A DNA stretch of 32,452 nucleotides from Lachnospiraceae bacterium (GTDB lineage Bacteria > Bacillota > Clostridia > Lachnospirales > Lachnospiraceae), in contig SVDN01000022.1 in assembly GCA_015057825.1 (NCBI GenBank), positions 1 through 32,452 on the forward strand, in the 5' to 3' direction. Numbering within the stretch: the first letter of the stretch is position 1; each line of letters opens with the position of its first letter. Shown piece after piece: positions 14,863 to 23,925 of the stretch. The translations under genes and the position numbers were made by a program. The notes under the pieces are model-generated. The model did not search any database, had not been told where the DNA came from, and saw nothing but the letters and a program-made list of their open reading frames with translations.

Positions 14863-16932
14863 TTACTGTGAAATTTTCGTATATCCAAGTATGTCTAATC
14901 TCATTCCGATAATATCTCTTGCATCGAATTTGCCGTCGTGATTTACATCGGCTGCCGTAAGCATTGGTCCGGAAAGCTTTGTGTATCCCAAAATATCAAG
15001 TCTCATTCCTATAATATCCCTTGCGTCCACTTGACCATCACCATTTATATCACCATAAATCACTATTTGGTAAGACGATAACATCTTGCTTCCTGTAGAA
15101 TCAAATTCTTTTACTGTTGTGCCTGTAGAAAGAACGCTTGAGCCTGATATTTCTTTGCCGTTTTTATCGTAATACTTAATAACATTTCCGTTGGCATTAA
15201 TCTTGGAAGATGCAGCGCCTACACTTGTTCCCGGTGACACTCCCGTAATAATCTTGGTAGAACCGGATGTCGAGGTTTTATATCCTATGCTAATTTTTGA
15301 TGTTGTACTTCCTGTATTTGTGCCGCTTCCACCGGTCGAGCTGCCGCCGCCGGAGCTATTTCCGCCCGACGAGCCGTTTGCCCTAACAATTGTTATGATA
15401 TATCTATTTGTCTTACCGTTTTCGGCCGTAACATCAATGTTGAATGTATTTGCGCCAACACTTAATGATTTTGTACCTGTTCCCGATACTCTTGATGTTC
15501 CCGCAACCGGCGAAGCGCTTATATTTACGCTTGTTACCGAATTTGCAACATTTAAGCTATATGCATTTGTATGATACTTAAATGTCGGTGTAAGGTTGTA
15601 GCCGCTTACCGACAGGCTCTTAAGCATGTTGTTTGGATTTAAGTTTGAAGCAGGAGCCGTTACCGCCGATCCGGGCATATTGTTATATACGGGTATTTTA
15701 AATACCAATGCCGTATTTTGTTTCATTGTTTGCGTATAGGCTCCGGCCATTATTGATGCTTCGCTTTTTGCTGCGGCTATATTTTGCATATACTGGTGCG
15801 TATATAAGTTACCTATTAAATCAAATTTTTTGTAATATACCGTATCTTGTCCTTGACTTAAATATCCGTCAGCAAACCATTTCGCACCGCCGACTATTGA
15901 TTTATACCTACTATTCCATCCGTTATTTTTGGCGGTTGTAAGGCCATTTGCAATTATTGCCGCACTGCCTTTTCCGCTTGCACCTATATTATAAAAATTA
16001 TAGTAACCACTGTATCCCGAATATGTTCCGGATATAAGTGCGGAGTTACCATCCGTACCATGTTCTTGAAGAATGCTGGATGCAAGATAATACGGGCTTA
16101 CTCCCGACTGTCTTGCAGCTTCCATAATCATAGCGGGATAAGTTGTTCCTTCAACAGGGTAAGCTTTATCCATAAAAGTGCCTGCGCAAATGGACTCAAC
16201 ACCGGCCAAAGTATGATATGCCGGATTATAGGATAGGTTTTCAAACATGAATACTTTTGTTTCATCCAAGAAATTGCGCGGGTCCATGTAATAAGATATT
16301 ATGGCATCCGATGCTGCCACCCAACTACCGTTATCGAGGGGCGTCCAAGTGTTTGTTCCCCAGTCATAGGCACCTGACGCAGTGGACTTGCACCAATCCC
16401 AATTGTTTGCCGGTGTAAGATTTCTTGCAAATGCTGATGCTTCACCCGCAACAACATCGGCAAAATTCATATTTATCCTGTCAACCGTAAATATCCATTT
16501 CGGATATTTTTGATGGAGCTGTCTAAGGTATGGTTTGTAACTTTCCGGGAAGCCTTGAGCATTTAAATAGCTTTCAAAGTCCCCATCATATGTATAATCA
16601 ACGCTTATGCTTACATATTTGTTAAATACATAACCTGTAATTCCCTTGGCCTGACATGTTACGTTATACCAAAGGTCGCCGTCTACGTCTTTTTCGTCAT
16701 AGTTGATAACAACGCTATCCCCTGATGTTAGCTGTCCGATTACCGTTGTGGTGTAGGTTCCCGAGCCATTTCTTACATTTACACCGGTTCCGTTAATTAC
16801 ACCTTGCCTTGTTCCCGCCGCATTAACGGGAAAATCTATGCAAAAAACAGACGCTAATATACTTATGATTAGCAACACCATAAGTGCTTTACGTCTGTTT
16901 AAGATTTTTTCGGTATAATTACCTGATTTCAT
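14863..16932 (-). CDS. Secreted SH3/glucosaminidase protein with C-terminal dockerin
   Basis: 689 residues. Signal peptide 1-39 (cleavage near VNAAG); bacterial SH3 domain about 42-110 (GVNVRNGSG ... GYVFNKYVS); glucosaminidase-like (LytB/Auto type) domain about 115-415, with a likely catalytic Glu290 in ASSILQEHG; cadherin-like b12 domain about 436-518; a Gly/Ser/Thr linker 519-545; a beta domain about 546-625; and a type I dockerin 626-689. The dockerin has two calcium loops, DINGDGQVDARD and DVNHDGKFDARD, each followed by IIGMRLDILGYTK. The product should cleave peptidoglycan glycan strands outside the cell and dock onto a cohesin. GGAG precedes the ATG by 6 bases. The cohesin-like gene follows 44 bases downstream. 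Confidence 0.88.
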   Translation of the reverse strand: MKSGNYTEKILNRRKALMVLLIISILASVFCIDFPVNAAGTRQGVINGTGVNVRNGSGTYTTTVIGQLTSGDSVVINYDEKDVDGDLWYNVTCQAKGITGYVFNKYVSISVDYTYDGDFESYLNAQGFPESYKPYLRQLHQKYPKWIFTVDRINMNFADVVAGEASAFARNLTPANNWDWCKSTASGAYDWGTNTWTPLDNGSWVAASDAIISYYMDPRNFLDETKVFMFENLSYNPAYHTLAGVESICAGTFMDKAYPVEGTTYPAMIMEAARQSGVSPYYLASSILQEHGTDGNSALISGTYSGYSGYYNFYNIGASGKGSAAIIANGLTTAKNNGWNSRYKSIVGGAKWFADGYLSQGQDTVYYKKFDLIGNLYTHQYMQNIAAAKSEASIMAGAYTQTMKQNTALVFKIPVYNNMPGSAVTAPASNLNPNNMLKSLSVSGYNLTPTFKYHTNAYSLNVANSVTSVNISASPVAGTSRVSGTGTKSLSVGANTFNIDVTAENGKTNRYIITIVRANGSSGGNSSGGGSSTGGSGTNTGSTTSKISIGYKTSTSGSTKIITGVSPGTSVGAASSKINANGNVIKYYDKNGKEISGSSVLSTGTTVKEFDSTGSKMLSSYQIVIYGDINGDGQVDARDIIGMRLDILGYTKLSGPMLTAADVNHDGKFDARDIIGMRLDILGYTKISQ

Positions 16933-17007
16933 GTCCTACTCCAATGCAATTTTATTATACTAACCCAAAAAATCCAAATAAATCCAACCCTCATCAATAT
17001 AGAAATG

Positions 17008-18279
17008 CTATGCTTCGTCTATGGCTTTTCCGATATCGTTACGCATATATTTGTTGTCAAAGTCAACCCATTTTGTTGCTTCGTAGGCGTTTTTGCGCGC
17101 TTCTTTCAAATCGGCTCCCACAGCGGTTATACCCAAAACTCTACCGCCGTTTGTTACGATTTTGCCGTCCTTAAGCGCTGTTCCGGCATGGAAGCAAAAA
17201 TATGAATCTTTATCTTTAAAGCTGTCTAAGCCTTTAATTTCAAAACCTTTTTCATATGAAACAGGATATCCATCAGAAGCAAGGCAAACGCAAACTGCGG
17301 CATTGTCTTCAAATTGAAGATCTATCTTGTCCAATGTTCCGTCAATGCAAGCTTCGAATACTTCCACAATATCATTTTTCATGCGTGGAAGCACAACCTG
17401 TGTTTCCGGATCGCCGAAACGAGCATTGTATTCGAGAACCCTTGGACCGTTCTTGGTTAACATAAGTCCAAAGAAGATTATTCCCTTAAATTCTCTTCCT
17501 TCTTCTCTCATGGCATCCACTGTTTTTTGATAAATATATTTTTTGCAGAATTCATCCACTTCTTTTGTATAGAAAGGACTTGGTGAAAATGTTCCCATTC
17601 CGCCTGTATTCAAGCCCTGATCGCCGTCTTTTGCACGTTTGTGATCCTGAGCCGAAGTCATTATCTTAATTGTCTTTCCGTCAACGAAGGAAAGTACGCT
17701 TACTTCACGACCTGTCATAAATTCTTCGATAACCATCTTGTTTCCGGCATCTCCGAATTTTTTATCCGTCATGATTTCTTTAACGCCCGCAATTGCTTCC
17801 TCTCTTGTGTTGCAGATAAGTACGCCTTTTCCGAGAGCAAGTCCGTCGGCTTTAAGTACAATCGGCATATTTGCCGTCTCCAAATATTTAAGAGCCGCCT
17901 CCGCATCGTTGAAGTTTTCGTAAGCTGCGGTTGGAATGTCATATTTTTTCATAAGGTCTTTTGAAAATGCTTTTGAGCCTTCCAAAATAGCTGCATTTTT
18001 GCGAGGTCCGAATACGCGAAGTCCCTCTTTTTCAAAAGCATCCACAATGCCTCCTACCAAAGGATCGTCCATTCCCACAACCGTAAGGTCAATCTGCTTT
18101 TCCTTTGCAAATGCTACAAGTTTGTCAAACTCCATAGCTTTTATATCAACGCATTCCGCAACAGTTGCAATTCCTGCATTTCCCGGTGCGCAATAAATCT
18201 TGTCAACCTTTGGGCTTTTAGCCACTTTCCATGCTATTGCATGCTCTCTACCACCGCTACCTACTATCAAAACTTTCAT
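17008..18279 (-). CDS. purD: Phosphoribosylamine--glycine ligase
   Basis: 423 residues, full length for PurD. N-terminal VLIVGSGGREHAIAWKV, then the ATP-grasp domain with LKADGLALGKGVLI (about 141-155) and NTGGMGTFSP, and the C-terminal GGRVLGITAVG. It joins phosphoribosylamine and glycine with ATP, the second step of IMP synthesis. AGGAG lies 11 bases before the ATG. It is the last gene of the leftward pur unit, 32 bases after purN. purH, often found between purN and purD in Clostridia, is absent. I saw no clear terminator between purD and the dockerin gene; the 75-base gap has a TATAAT on the minus strand (16959-16954) but no good -35. Confidence 0.97.
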   Translation of the reverse strand: MKVLIVGSGGREHAIAWKVAKSPKVDKIYCAPGNAGIATVAECVDIKAMEFDKLVAFAKEKQIDLTVVGMDDPLVGGIVDAFEKEGLRVFGPRKNAAILEGSKAFSKDLMKKYDIPTAAYENFNDAEAALKYLETANMPIVLKADGLALGKGVLICNTREEAIAGVKEIMTDKKFGDAGNKMVIEEFMTGREVSVLSFVDGKTIKIMTSAQDHKRAKDGDQGLNTGGMGTFSPSPFYTKEVDEFCKKYIYQKTVDAMREEGREFKGIIFFGLMLTKNGPRVLEYNARFGDPETQVVLPRMKNDIVEVFEACIDGTLDKIDLQFEDNAAVCVCLASDGYPVSYEKGFEIKGLDSFKDKDSYFCFHAGTALKDGKIVTNGGRVLGITAVGADLKEARKNAYEATKWVDFDNKYMRNDIGKAIDEA

Positions 18280-18311
18280 TGGGTATTTAACTCCTGTAAT
18301 TTTTATAATCT

Positions 18312-18914
18312 TTAACCAAGCTTAACTCTTCCGTTTGCCAAGGCATCGATTGCCTGAGGCAAAAGCTTCCATTCCGCCTCTTCCATTACACGTCTTTGCA
18401 GAACTTCCGGCGTATCGCCTTCTTTTATTTCAACGGCCTTTTGATAAATAATAGGGCCCGTGTCCGTGCCTTCATCCACAAAATGAACCGTTGCTCCCGT
18501 TACTTTTACACCGCGAGCCAAAGCTGCTTCATGGACTTTAAGTCCGTAGTAGCCTTTTCCGCAAAATGACGGGATAAGAGACGGATGAATGTTAATTATC
18601 CTGTTTTTGTATTTTTTAACCATTGCTTCCGGAATAACAACCAGAAATCCCGCAAGCACAATCAAATCAATGTTTTCTTTATCTATGGCATCAATTAAAG
18701 CCTCGTTAAACTTTGCTCTGTCTTCAAAATCCTTCGGAGATATGCAAAGTTCTTTAATGCCTGCTGCCTTTGCACGTTCCAAGGCATAAGCATCTTTATT
18801 GTTGCTTATAACCACCTTGATTTGGGCATTTGTAATGCTGCCGGCTTTAATTGCATCAATGATTGCCTGAAGATTGGTTCCGCCGCCGGATACAAGTACC
18901 GCTACATTTAGCAT
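18312..18914 (-). CDS. purN: Phosphoribosylglycinamide formyltransferase
   Basis: 200 residues. The start [21 protein letters not shown] is typical, and the active-site residues are visible: Asn108-x-His110 in NIHPSLIP and an Asp in [10 protein letters not shown] (Asp151). It transfers a formyl group from 10-formyltetrahydrofolate to GAR in IMP synthesis. The ATG at 18914 overlaps the purM stop by 7 bases (ATGCTAA) and has AAGGAG 7 bases upstream within purM, so translation is coupled. Confidence 0.97.
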   Translation of the reverse strand: MLNVAVLVSGGGTNLQAIIDAIKAGSITNAQIKVVISNNKDAYALERAKAAGIKELCISPKDFEDRAKFNEALIDAIDKENIDLIVLAGFLVVIPEAMVKKYKNRIINIHPSLIPSFCGKGYYGLKVHEAALARGVKVTGATVHFVDEGTDTGPIIYQKAVEIKEGDTPEVLQRRVMEEAEWKLLPQAIDALANGRVKLG

Positions 18915-19933
18915 AATGTAACTCCTTTTTCTCCCGCTTCGATATGGCCGACTTCGTATGCTTTTTCCCCGGCATCTGCCAAAGCTTTAACTACTGTATC
19001 TTTGTCGGCAGGGTCTACTGCGATTACCATACCAAGTCCCATATTGTATGTGTTGTACATTGATTCTTCTTTAACATCTCCCGCTTCCGCAAGCATTTTG
19101 AAGATCGGAGGAACCGGATAACTTGCTTTATTAATTACAGCACGCACTCCGTCAGGAAGCATTCTTGGTACGTTTTCGTAGAAACCGCCGCCTGTGATGT
19201 GGCTTGCACCTTTAATCTTAACTCCTGCTTTTTTAATGGAGTTAAGAGCATTTACATATATTTTTGTTGGTGTAAGGAGTTCTTCACCAAGTGTTTTTCC
19301 GAGTGTATCATAGTATGTTTTTAAGTTTTCTTCCGTCATAACAAATATTTTTCTTACCAAAGAAAAACCGTTTGAATGAACGCCGCTTGAAGCAATACCG
19401 ATAAGTGTATCCCCTGCTTTAATGTCTTTGCCCGTAATCATATCTTTTTCATCAACGATACCAACGGCAAAACCCGCAAGATCATACTCATCTATAGGAT
19501 AAAAGCCCGGCATTTCGGCTGTTTCACCACCGATAAGTGATGCGCCTGATTGTTTGCAGCCTTCGGCAACACCTGCTACGATTGCTTCGATTTTTTCAGG
19601 CTCGTTCTTTCCGCATGCAACGTAATCAAGGAAGAAAAGCGGTTCGGCACCGCAGCAAATTACGTCGTTTACGCACATTGCCACGCAGTCGATACCGACT
19701 GTGTCATGTTTGTCCATAAGGAAAGCGATTTTAAGCTTTGTTCCGACACCGTCATTACCAGAAACAAGTGTAGGTTTTTCCATCGCTTTGTATTTATCGA
19801 TTGAGAAAGCTCCCGAAAATCCTCCGATATTGGTAAGTACTTCGGGTCTCATTGTTCCTTTAATATGCTTTTTGATTAATTCAACTGATTTGTAACCGGC
19901 TTCAATATCAACGCCTGCTTTTTTATAATCCAT
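18908..19933 (-). CDS. purM: Phosphoribosylformylglycinamidine cyclo-ligase (AIR synthetase)
   Basis: 341 residues, full length. Characteristic stretches are the N-terminal [28 protein letters not shown] (about residues 56-71), the ATP-binding region [11 protein letters not shown] (about 136-146) and [15 protein letters not shown] in the C-terminal half. It closes the imidazole ring of AIR using ATP. AAGGAG lies 7 bases before the ATG. It follows purE by 11 bases and overlaps purN. Confidence 0.97.
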   Translation of the reverse strand: MDYKKAGVDIEAGYKSVELIKKHIKGTMRPEVLTNIGGFSGAFSIDKYKAMEKPTLVSGNDGVGTKLKIAFLMDKHDTVGIDCVAMCVNDVICCGAEPLFFLDYVACGKNEPEKIEAIVAGVAEGCKQSGASLIGGETAEMPGFYPIDEYDLAGFAVGIVDEKDMITGKDIKAGDTLIGIASSGVHSNGFSLVRKIFVMTEENLKTYYDTLGKTLGEELLTPTKIYVNALNSIKKAGVKIKGASHITGGGFYENVPRMLPDGVRAVINKASYPVPPIFKMLAEAGDVKEESMYNTYNMGLGMVIAVDPADKDTVVKALADAGEKAYEVGHIEAGEKGVTLC

Positions 19934-19944
19934 TTTTTTGCTCC

Positions 19945-20457
19945 TTACATTTCCTTCATATATTCTTTATAACCCTCTTTTTCAAGTTTTTGGGCTTTTT
20001 TCATAACTTTATCTTTAAGACCCGCTTTGTAGTCTTTTAATTTCTTTAATAATTCATCATCCGAAACGGCAAGAATCTTGGCTGCCATAAGACCTGCGTT
20101 TGTACCACCGTCAATTGCCACCGTTGCAACCGGAATACCGCTTGGCATCTGAACGATTGAATAAAGTGAATCAACACCGCCAAGAGATTTTGTGTGAATA
20201 GGTACACCAACAACAGGCATCGGGAAAATAGCCGCTGCCATACCCGGAAGATGTGCAGCCCCACCCGCACCTGCAATAATAACTTTTATGCCTTTCTCTT
20301 CCGCTTTTGTTGCGTAATCATAAAAAACGTCCGGCATTCTATGTGCCGAAATGATAGTCATTTCATAATCAATGCCAAACTCCTCAAGTATCTCGGCTGC
20401 TTTACTCATTACACCCAAATCCGAATCGCTTCCCATAAGGATTCCAACTTTTGCCAT
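19945..20457 (-). CDS. purE: N5-carboxyaminoimidazole ribonucleotide mutase
   Basis: 170 residues. The start [14 protein letters not shown], the SAHRMPD motif (about 40-46) and [13 protein letters not shown] (about 68-80) identify PurE. Bacteria normally use the class I form, which needs PurK to supply N5-CAIR; purK is not in this window. PurE makes CAIR for IMP synthesis. It is the first gene of the pur unit, with its own promoter at 20496-20524 and AAAGGAAAG before the ATG. The leader is only about 30 nt, leaving no room for a purine riboswitch. Confidence 0.96.
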   Translation of the reverse strand: MAKVGILMGSDSDLGVMSKAAEILEEFGIDYEMTIISAHRMPDVFYDYATKAEEKGIKVIIAGAGGAAHLPGMAAAIFPMPVVGVPIHTKSLGGVDSLYSIVQMPSGIPVATVAIDGGTNAGLMAAKILAVSDDELLKKLKDYKAGLKDKVMKKAQKLEKEGYKEYMKEM

Positions 20458-20495
20458 AATTCTTTCCTTTCCTAATCAAACTTATACCTAATTAT

Positions 20496-20524
20496 ATTCT
20501 ACTTTTTTATGCTGTTTTAGTCAA
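20496..20524 (-). promoter_or_regulatory. Promoter of purE-purM-purN-purD
   Basis: Minus-strand TTGACT (20524-20519), a 17-base spacer and TAGAAT (20501-20496). It lies in the 106-base gap after the small membrane protein gene, so the pur genes can be expressed apart from the pyr genes upstream. Confidence 0.75.
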
Positions 20525-20563
20525 TATGTTGTGGTTGCTTTATATAGCGAATACTCTATATTG

Positions 20564-20911
20564 TTAAATACCCATAATAATAATTGATGCCGTAAATATC
20601 CAAATAAAAACGTTTAATATTACTCCAAGCCAGGAAAATCCGTAAAAATTATCCTCAACTTTAAAGCTTTTTAAGCCCTTTACCATTCCGTAAAGAGAAA
20701 TTAAAAACGAAAGGAATCCCAAAACGGCAACAAGTGCACCGCCATCTCCTCTCGTTTTAAAAGATATATTTATGGCAACAAGAATAAAGATGATAGCAAC
20801 GGCTCCGCAAGCCGAAGAAATCATTCCTCCTCTTGAATGCTTTTTGTTTGTAAATTTGTATTTCCTAAATCTTTTTTTAGTAATTAATTCGCCTTCAATG
20901 TTCGGTTCCAT
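20564..20911 (-). CDS. Small membrane protein of a Firmicutes DUF family (possibly DUF6142)
   Basis: 115 residues with a basic soluble start (KKRFRKYKFTNKKHSRGG) and three hydrophobic segments (about 31-50, 58-78, 92-114). The pattern of a lysine-rich start ending in HSRGGM, a helix pair, and a D/N-F-Y-G-x-SWLG-x-ILN motif recalls small Clostridial proteins catalogued as DUF6142; I am not certain of the number. AAAGGTG precedes the ATG by 6 bases. It follows the VanZ gene by 25 bases and is followed by the purE promoter. No function is known. Confidence 0.65.
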   Translation of the reverse strand: MEPNIEGELITKKRFRKYKFTNKKHSRGGMISSACGAVAIIFILVAINISFKTRGDGGALVAVLGFLSFLISLYGMVKGLKSFKVEDNFYGFSWLGVILNVFIWIFTASIIIMGI

Positions 20912-20936
20912 GAATTACACCTTTAAATTTTATATA

Positions 20937-21482
20937 TTATTTATCTTCGTCAATCCTTAACACATCATCAACATCTTCATCATCACCGGCATACTTTTTA
21001 TCCAGCATATTTCGGTGTTTAACGTATATCGGTCTTAATATGAAGAAAGCAATTAATCCCAATAATCCGCCCAATGTGTTAAGAATTATATCATCCACAT
21101 CAAAACTGCCTACTTTTGTCAGTAATTGTAGAGTCTCCATTATAGCACTGAAAGCCGCCGCTGCAAATATACTAACGTGAACTTTTCTAAATACTTTATG
21201 CAAAATGGCAATCAAGAAGCCAAAAGGTATGAATACGACAACATTTCCCGCTATATTAAGCAAAACGCCACCGATACCGAATACTTCGCTGTTGTTTAAG
21301 TATCTGGCAATTTCTTTAAAAGGAATCAAGTTATAACGATAATCAAGAGATGTTACATCTCTGTCAAAATCTTCGGCAAAAAGCAAGAAGTATACCAATA
21401 TTATAACGTAAACAACGAAGACCATTGTTAATGCTATTTTACTGTCTTTATCGTGCTCCGTACTTTTCATAATAAGAATCAA
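20937..21482 (-). CDS. VanZ-family membrane protein
   Basis: About 177-181 residues with four to five hydrophobic segments and the VanZ pattern: YNLIPFKEI after the first helix, GNVVVFIPFGFLI (about 80-92), ETLQLLTKVGSFDVDDIILNTLGGLLGL (about 115-143). VanZ itself gives low-level teicoplanin resistance; most members are of unknown function, and no vanHAX genes occur here. Two starts are possible: TTG at 21482, 4 bases after AAGGA, or ATG at 21470 without a good ribosome-binding site. Both lie inside the end of pyrE (11-12 codons), implying translational coupling to a pyrimidine gene. Confidence 0.88.
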   Translation of the reverse strand: MILIMKSTEHDKDSKIALTMVFVVYVIILVYFLLFAEDFDRDVTSLDYRYNLIPFKEIARYLNNSEVFGIGGVLLNIAGNVVVFIPFGFLIAILHKVFRKVHVSIFAAAAFSAIMETLQLLTKVGSFDVDDIILNTLGGLLGLIAFFILRPIYVKHRNMLDKKYAGDDEDVDDVLRIDEDK

Positions 21483-22122
21483 TTCTTCCTTTTATTTCAT
21501 CATCGATAATTATTTTACCCTTATATTCTTTATTGTAAAGATGCTCCACAACTTCTTCCATTGTAACAATTGAAGTAACCTTAAATCCGTATTTTTCTTT
21601 TATTTCATCAAGAGCGCTCTTTTCTCCGCTTCCTCTTTCCATTCTGTCAACGGAAACCACAAGACCCAACACATCAACATCTCCCTGTGCCTTGATGATT
21701 GGCAAAGTTTCGGAAATTGATGTGCCCGCTGTTGTAACGTCCTCGATGATTACCACTTTATCTTTATCAACCATGGGACTGCCCAGAAGTATGCCTACAT
21801 CTCCATGATCTTTAACTTCTTTTCTGTTTGAACAATACTTAATATCTTTGCCGTATTCGTTTGCGATTGCCATTGTTGTGGCTACGCTTAAAGGAATACC
21901 TTTGTATGCAGGTCCGAAAAGGATGTCGAAATCAAATCCGAAAGTATTTTCAATGGCCTTTGCATAGTATTTTCCGAGTTTTGAAAGCTGAGCTCCGCTT
22001 CTGTAAAATCCCGTATTGATAAAAAACGGAGTCTGTCTTCCGCTTTTTGTAACAAAGTCGCCAAATTTAAGCACTTGGCAATCCACCATAAATTCAATAA
22101 ATTCTTCCTTATATCTTTCCAT
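21448..22122 (-). CDS. pyrE: Orotate phosphoribosyltransferase
   Basis: 224 residues. The PRPP-binding loop VVIIEDVTTAGTSI lies at residues 123-136; KSGRQTPFFINTGF (about 26-39) and FGPAYKGIPL (69-78) are further signature stretches. It forms OMP from orotate and PRPP. AAGGGA stands 6-7 bases before the ATG. A GCGGCTT/AAGCCGC hairpin sits in the 58-base gap after pyrD; it lacks a T run and may adjust processing or translation. The 3' end overlaps the VanZ gene. Confidence 0.96.
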   Translation of the reverse strand: MERYKEEFIEFMVDCQVLKFGDFVTKSGRQTPFFINTGFYRSGAQLSKLGKYYAKAIENTFGFDFDILFGPAYKGIPLSVATTMAIANEYGKDIKYCSNRKEVKDHGDVGILLGSPMVDKDKVVIIEDVTTAGTSISETLPIIKAQGDVDVLGLVVSVDRMERGSGEKSALDEIKEKYGFKVTSIVTMEEVVEHLYNKEYKGKIIIDDEIKGRIDSYYEKYGAR

Positions 22123-22180
22123 CTTAGGTCCCTTTTGCGGCTTTTAAGCCGCCGTTCCTTTCATATTAATTTCCCGATTT

Positions 22181-23086
22181 TTATTTTACTATACCTATAA
22201 TATCTTTTACACTTGCAATATTTTTGGCATCCAAATATGTGTTAATGCCTTCTATTACTTCTTCCATTGTAAGTGGGTTATTGAAGTTTGCCGTTCCCAC
22301 CATCACAGCGCTTGCTCCTGCAAGAATAAATTCAAGAGCATCGTCGGCGCAAGTAATACCGCCCATTCCGATTACCGGAATCTTCACAGCATTAGCCACC
22401 TGATAAACCATTCTTACGGCTACCGGTTTAATGGCAGGGCCCGAAAGTCCCGCGGTTTTGTTTGCCACCGCAAATGTTTGTCTGTTAATATCAATCTTCA
22501 TACCCGTAAGAGTATTTATAAGAGATACCGCGTCAGCCCCCGCATCTTCCACGGCTTTTGCCATAAGCGTAATATCCGTAACATTTGGACTAAGCTTCAT
22601 TATTACAGGCTGTTTTGCCTTGGCTTTTACCGCTTTTGTTATTTCGGCCGCTGCTTTCGGATCTTGTCCGAAGGCAATTCCACCGGATTTTACGTTAGGA
22701 CAGGATATGTTAATTTCCAGCATGTCCACGTTTTCCGATGCAAGTCTTTCCACTACTTCCACATAGTCTTCTTTTGTTCGTCCGCAAACATTTACTATTA
22801 TTTTTGTATCATATTTTTTAAGAAATGGAATATCTCTTTTTACAAAAAGATCGATTCCCGGATTTTGCAGTCCTATCGCATTAAGCATACCGCTTTTAGA
22901 CTCCGCAACTCTCGGTGTGGGATTGCCTTCCCAAGGCACATTGGCAACACCTTTTGTTACCACGGCACCAAGCTTGTTTAAGTCTATAAGTTCCGAAAAT
23001 TCTTCTCCCGCACCAAATGTTCCGGATGCGGGCATTACAGGGTTTTTAAGTTCGACACCTGCTATATTTACTCGTAAGTCAGCCAT
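22181..23086 (-). CDS. pyrD: Dihydroorotate dehydrogenase, type 1B catalytic subunit
   Basis: 301 residues, an FMN TIM-barrel enzyme. LKNPVMPASGTFG (13-25) binds FMN, and the class 1 catalytic cysteine is Cys129 in EINISCPNVKSGG. The FMN phosphate region is GMGGITCADDALEFILAGASAVMVGT. It oxidises dihydroorotate and passes electrons through PyrK to NAD. The pairing with pyrK directly upstream (37-base gap) confirms type 1B. AGGAGATA lies just before the ATG. Confidence 0.96.
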   Translation of the reverse strand: MADLRVNIAGVELKNPVMPASGTFGAGEEFSELIDLNKLGAVVTKGVANVPWEGNPTPRVAESKSGMLNAIGLQNPGIDLFVKRDIPFLKKYDTKIIVNVCGRTKEDYVEVVERLASENVDMLEINISCPNVKSGGIAFGQDPKAAAEITKAVKAKAKQPVIMKLSPNVTDITLMAKAVEDAGADAVSLINTLTGMKIDINRQTFAVANKTAGLSGPAIKPVAVRMVYQVANAVKIPVIGMGGITCADDALEFILAGASAVMVGTANFNNPLTMEEVIEGINTYLDAKNIASVKDIIGIVK

Positions 23087-23123
23087 ATTATCTCCTAAAA
23101 TTTTTTATAACGATTCAAGACTT

Positions 23124-23894
23124 TTATAATTCGATTTCGTTGCAATCAAAAACCGGTCCTTCTTTGCATATGCGCTTGTTGTTTACATTGCTGTGGGCAT
23201 CTTTTTCTTTTGATTTGCAAACACAGGCAAGACAGGCTCCTATGCCGCATGCCATTTTCTCTTCCAAGGAAATCTGCGCTTCCATTCCCTTTTCATTTGC
23301 ATATTCTTTTATTGCTTTAAGCATCGGAATCGGTCCGCAAGCGTATATAATCTGTGCATCCAGCTTGTTTTCTTTTATTGCATCCAAGACATTTCCTTTT
23401 GTTCCCGCTTTGCCGCTTTCCGTGGAAATGTAAAGAGGCATGATTTTTTCAAATTCTTCGGTCATAAAGCTTTCATCTCTGAAGCCCAGCGCCAAAACGC
23501 TTTCTTTATCTCCCAAAGCTTTAAGAGCTTTGGCCGTTTCCAACATAATCGGAATTCCCGTTCCACCACCGATTAAAATCGCTTTTTTGTCCTTTAAATC
23601 AAAGCCGTTTCCGAGAGGCCCCATAATATAGACCTCATCTCCTGACTTAAAGTTTGAAAACTCTTTTGTTCCTTCGCCTACGATTCGGTAAACAATACGA
23701 ATTCTGCCATTTTCCTTGTCTATTTCACAAATACCGAAAGGTCTCGGAAGCATTCTTGATTTGTCATTTGAATAAACGGAAATAAACTGACCGGCCTTTG
23801 CTTCTTTTGCTACTGTGGGAGCATCGAAGCAAAGGCTGTAAAGTTCATCATTTATTTTATCCTGTTTATAAACCTTTACTTTTAATCTTTCCAT
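23124..23894 (-). CDS. pyrK: Dihydroorotate dehydrogenase electron-transfer subunit
   Basis: 256 residues of the ferredoxin-reductase superfamily. An FAD domain with RPFGICEID (51-59) is followed by an NAD-binding domain with LIGGGTGIP (107-115) and YACGPIPML. A C-terminal [2Fe-2S] site uses Cys216, Cys221, Cys224 and Cys243 (CGIGACLAC ... C). It relays electrons from PyrD to NAD. The ribosome-binding site is weak (GGAAG is 13 bases upstream). It sits between pyrF and pyrD. Confidence 0.96.
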   Translation of the reverse strand: MERLKVKVYKQDKINDELYSLCFDAPTVAKEAKAGQFISVYSNDKSRMLPRPFGICEIDKENGRIRIVYRIVGEGTKEFSNFKSGDEVYIMGPLGNGFDLKDKKAILIGGGTGIPIMLETAKALKALGDKESVLALGFRDESFMTEEFEKIMPLYISTESGKAGTKGNVLDAIKENKLDAQIIYACGPIPMLKAIKEYANEKGMEAQISLEEKMACGIGACLACVCKSKEKDAHSNVNNKRICKEGPVFDCNEIEL

Positions 23895-23925
23895 TATATC
23901 TTTATATCTTCCTATTTTTGAATTA

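Noticed and set aside
20458-20563. Purine riboswitch before purE
   Set aside because: The promoter found leaves only about 30 bases of leader, and no conserved purine-aptamer core is seen.
22123-22180. Terminator between pyrD and pyrE
   Set aside because: A GCGGCTT/AAGCCGC stem is present but is followed by no T run, and pyrE has no other promoter.
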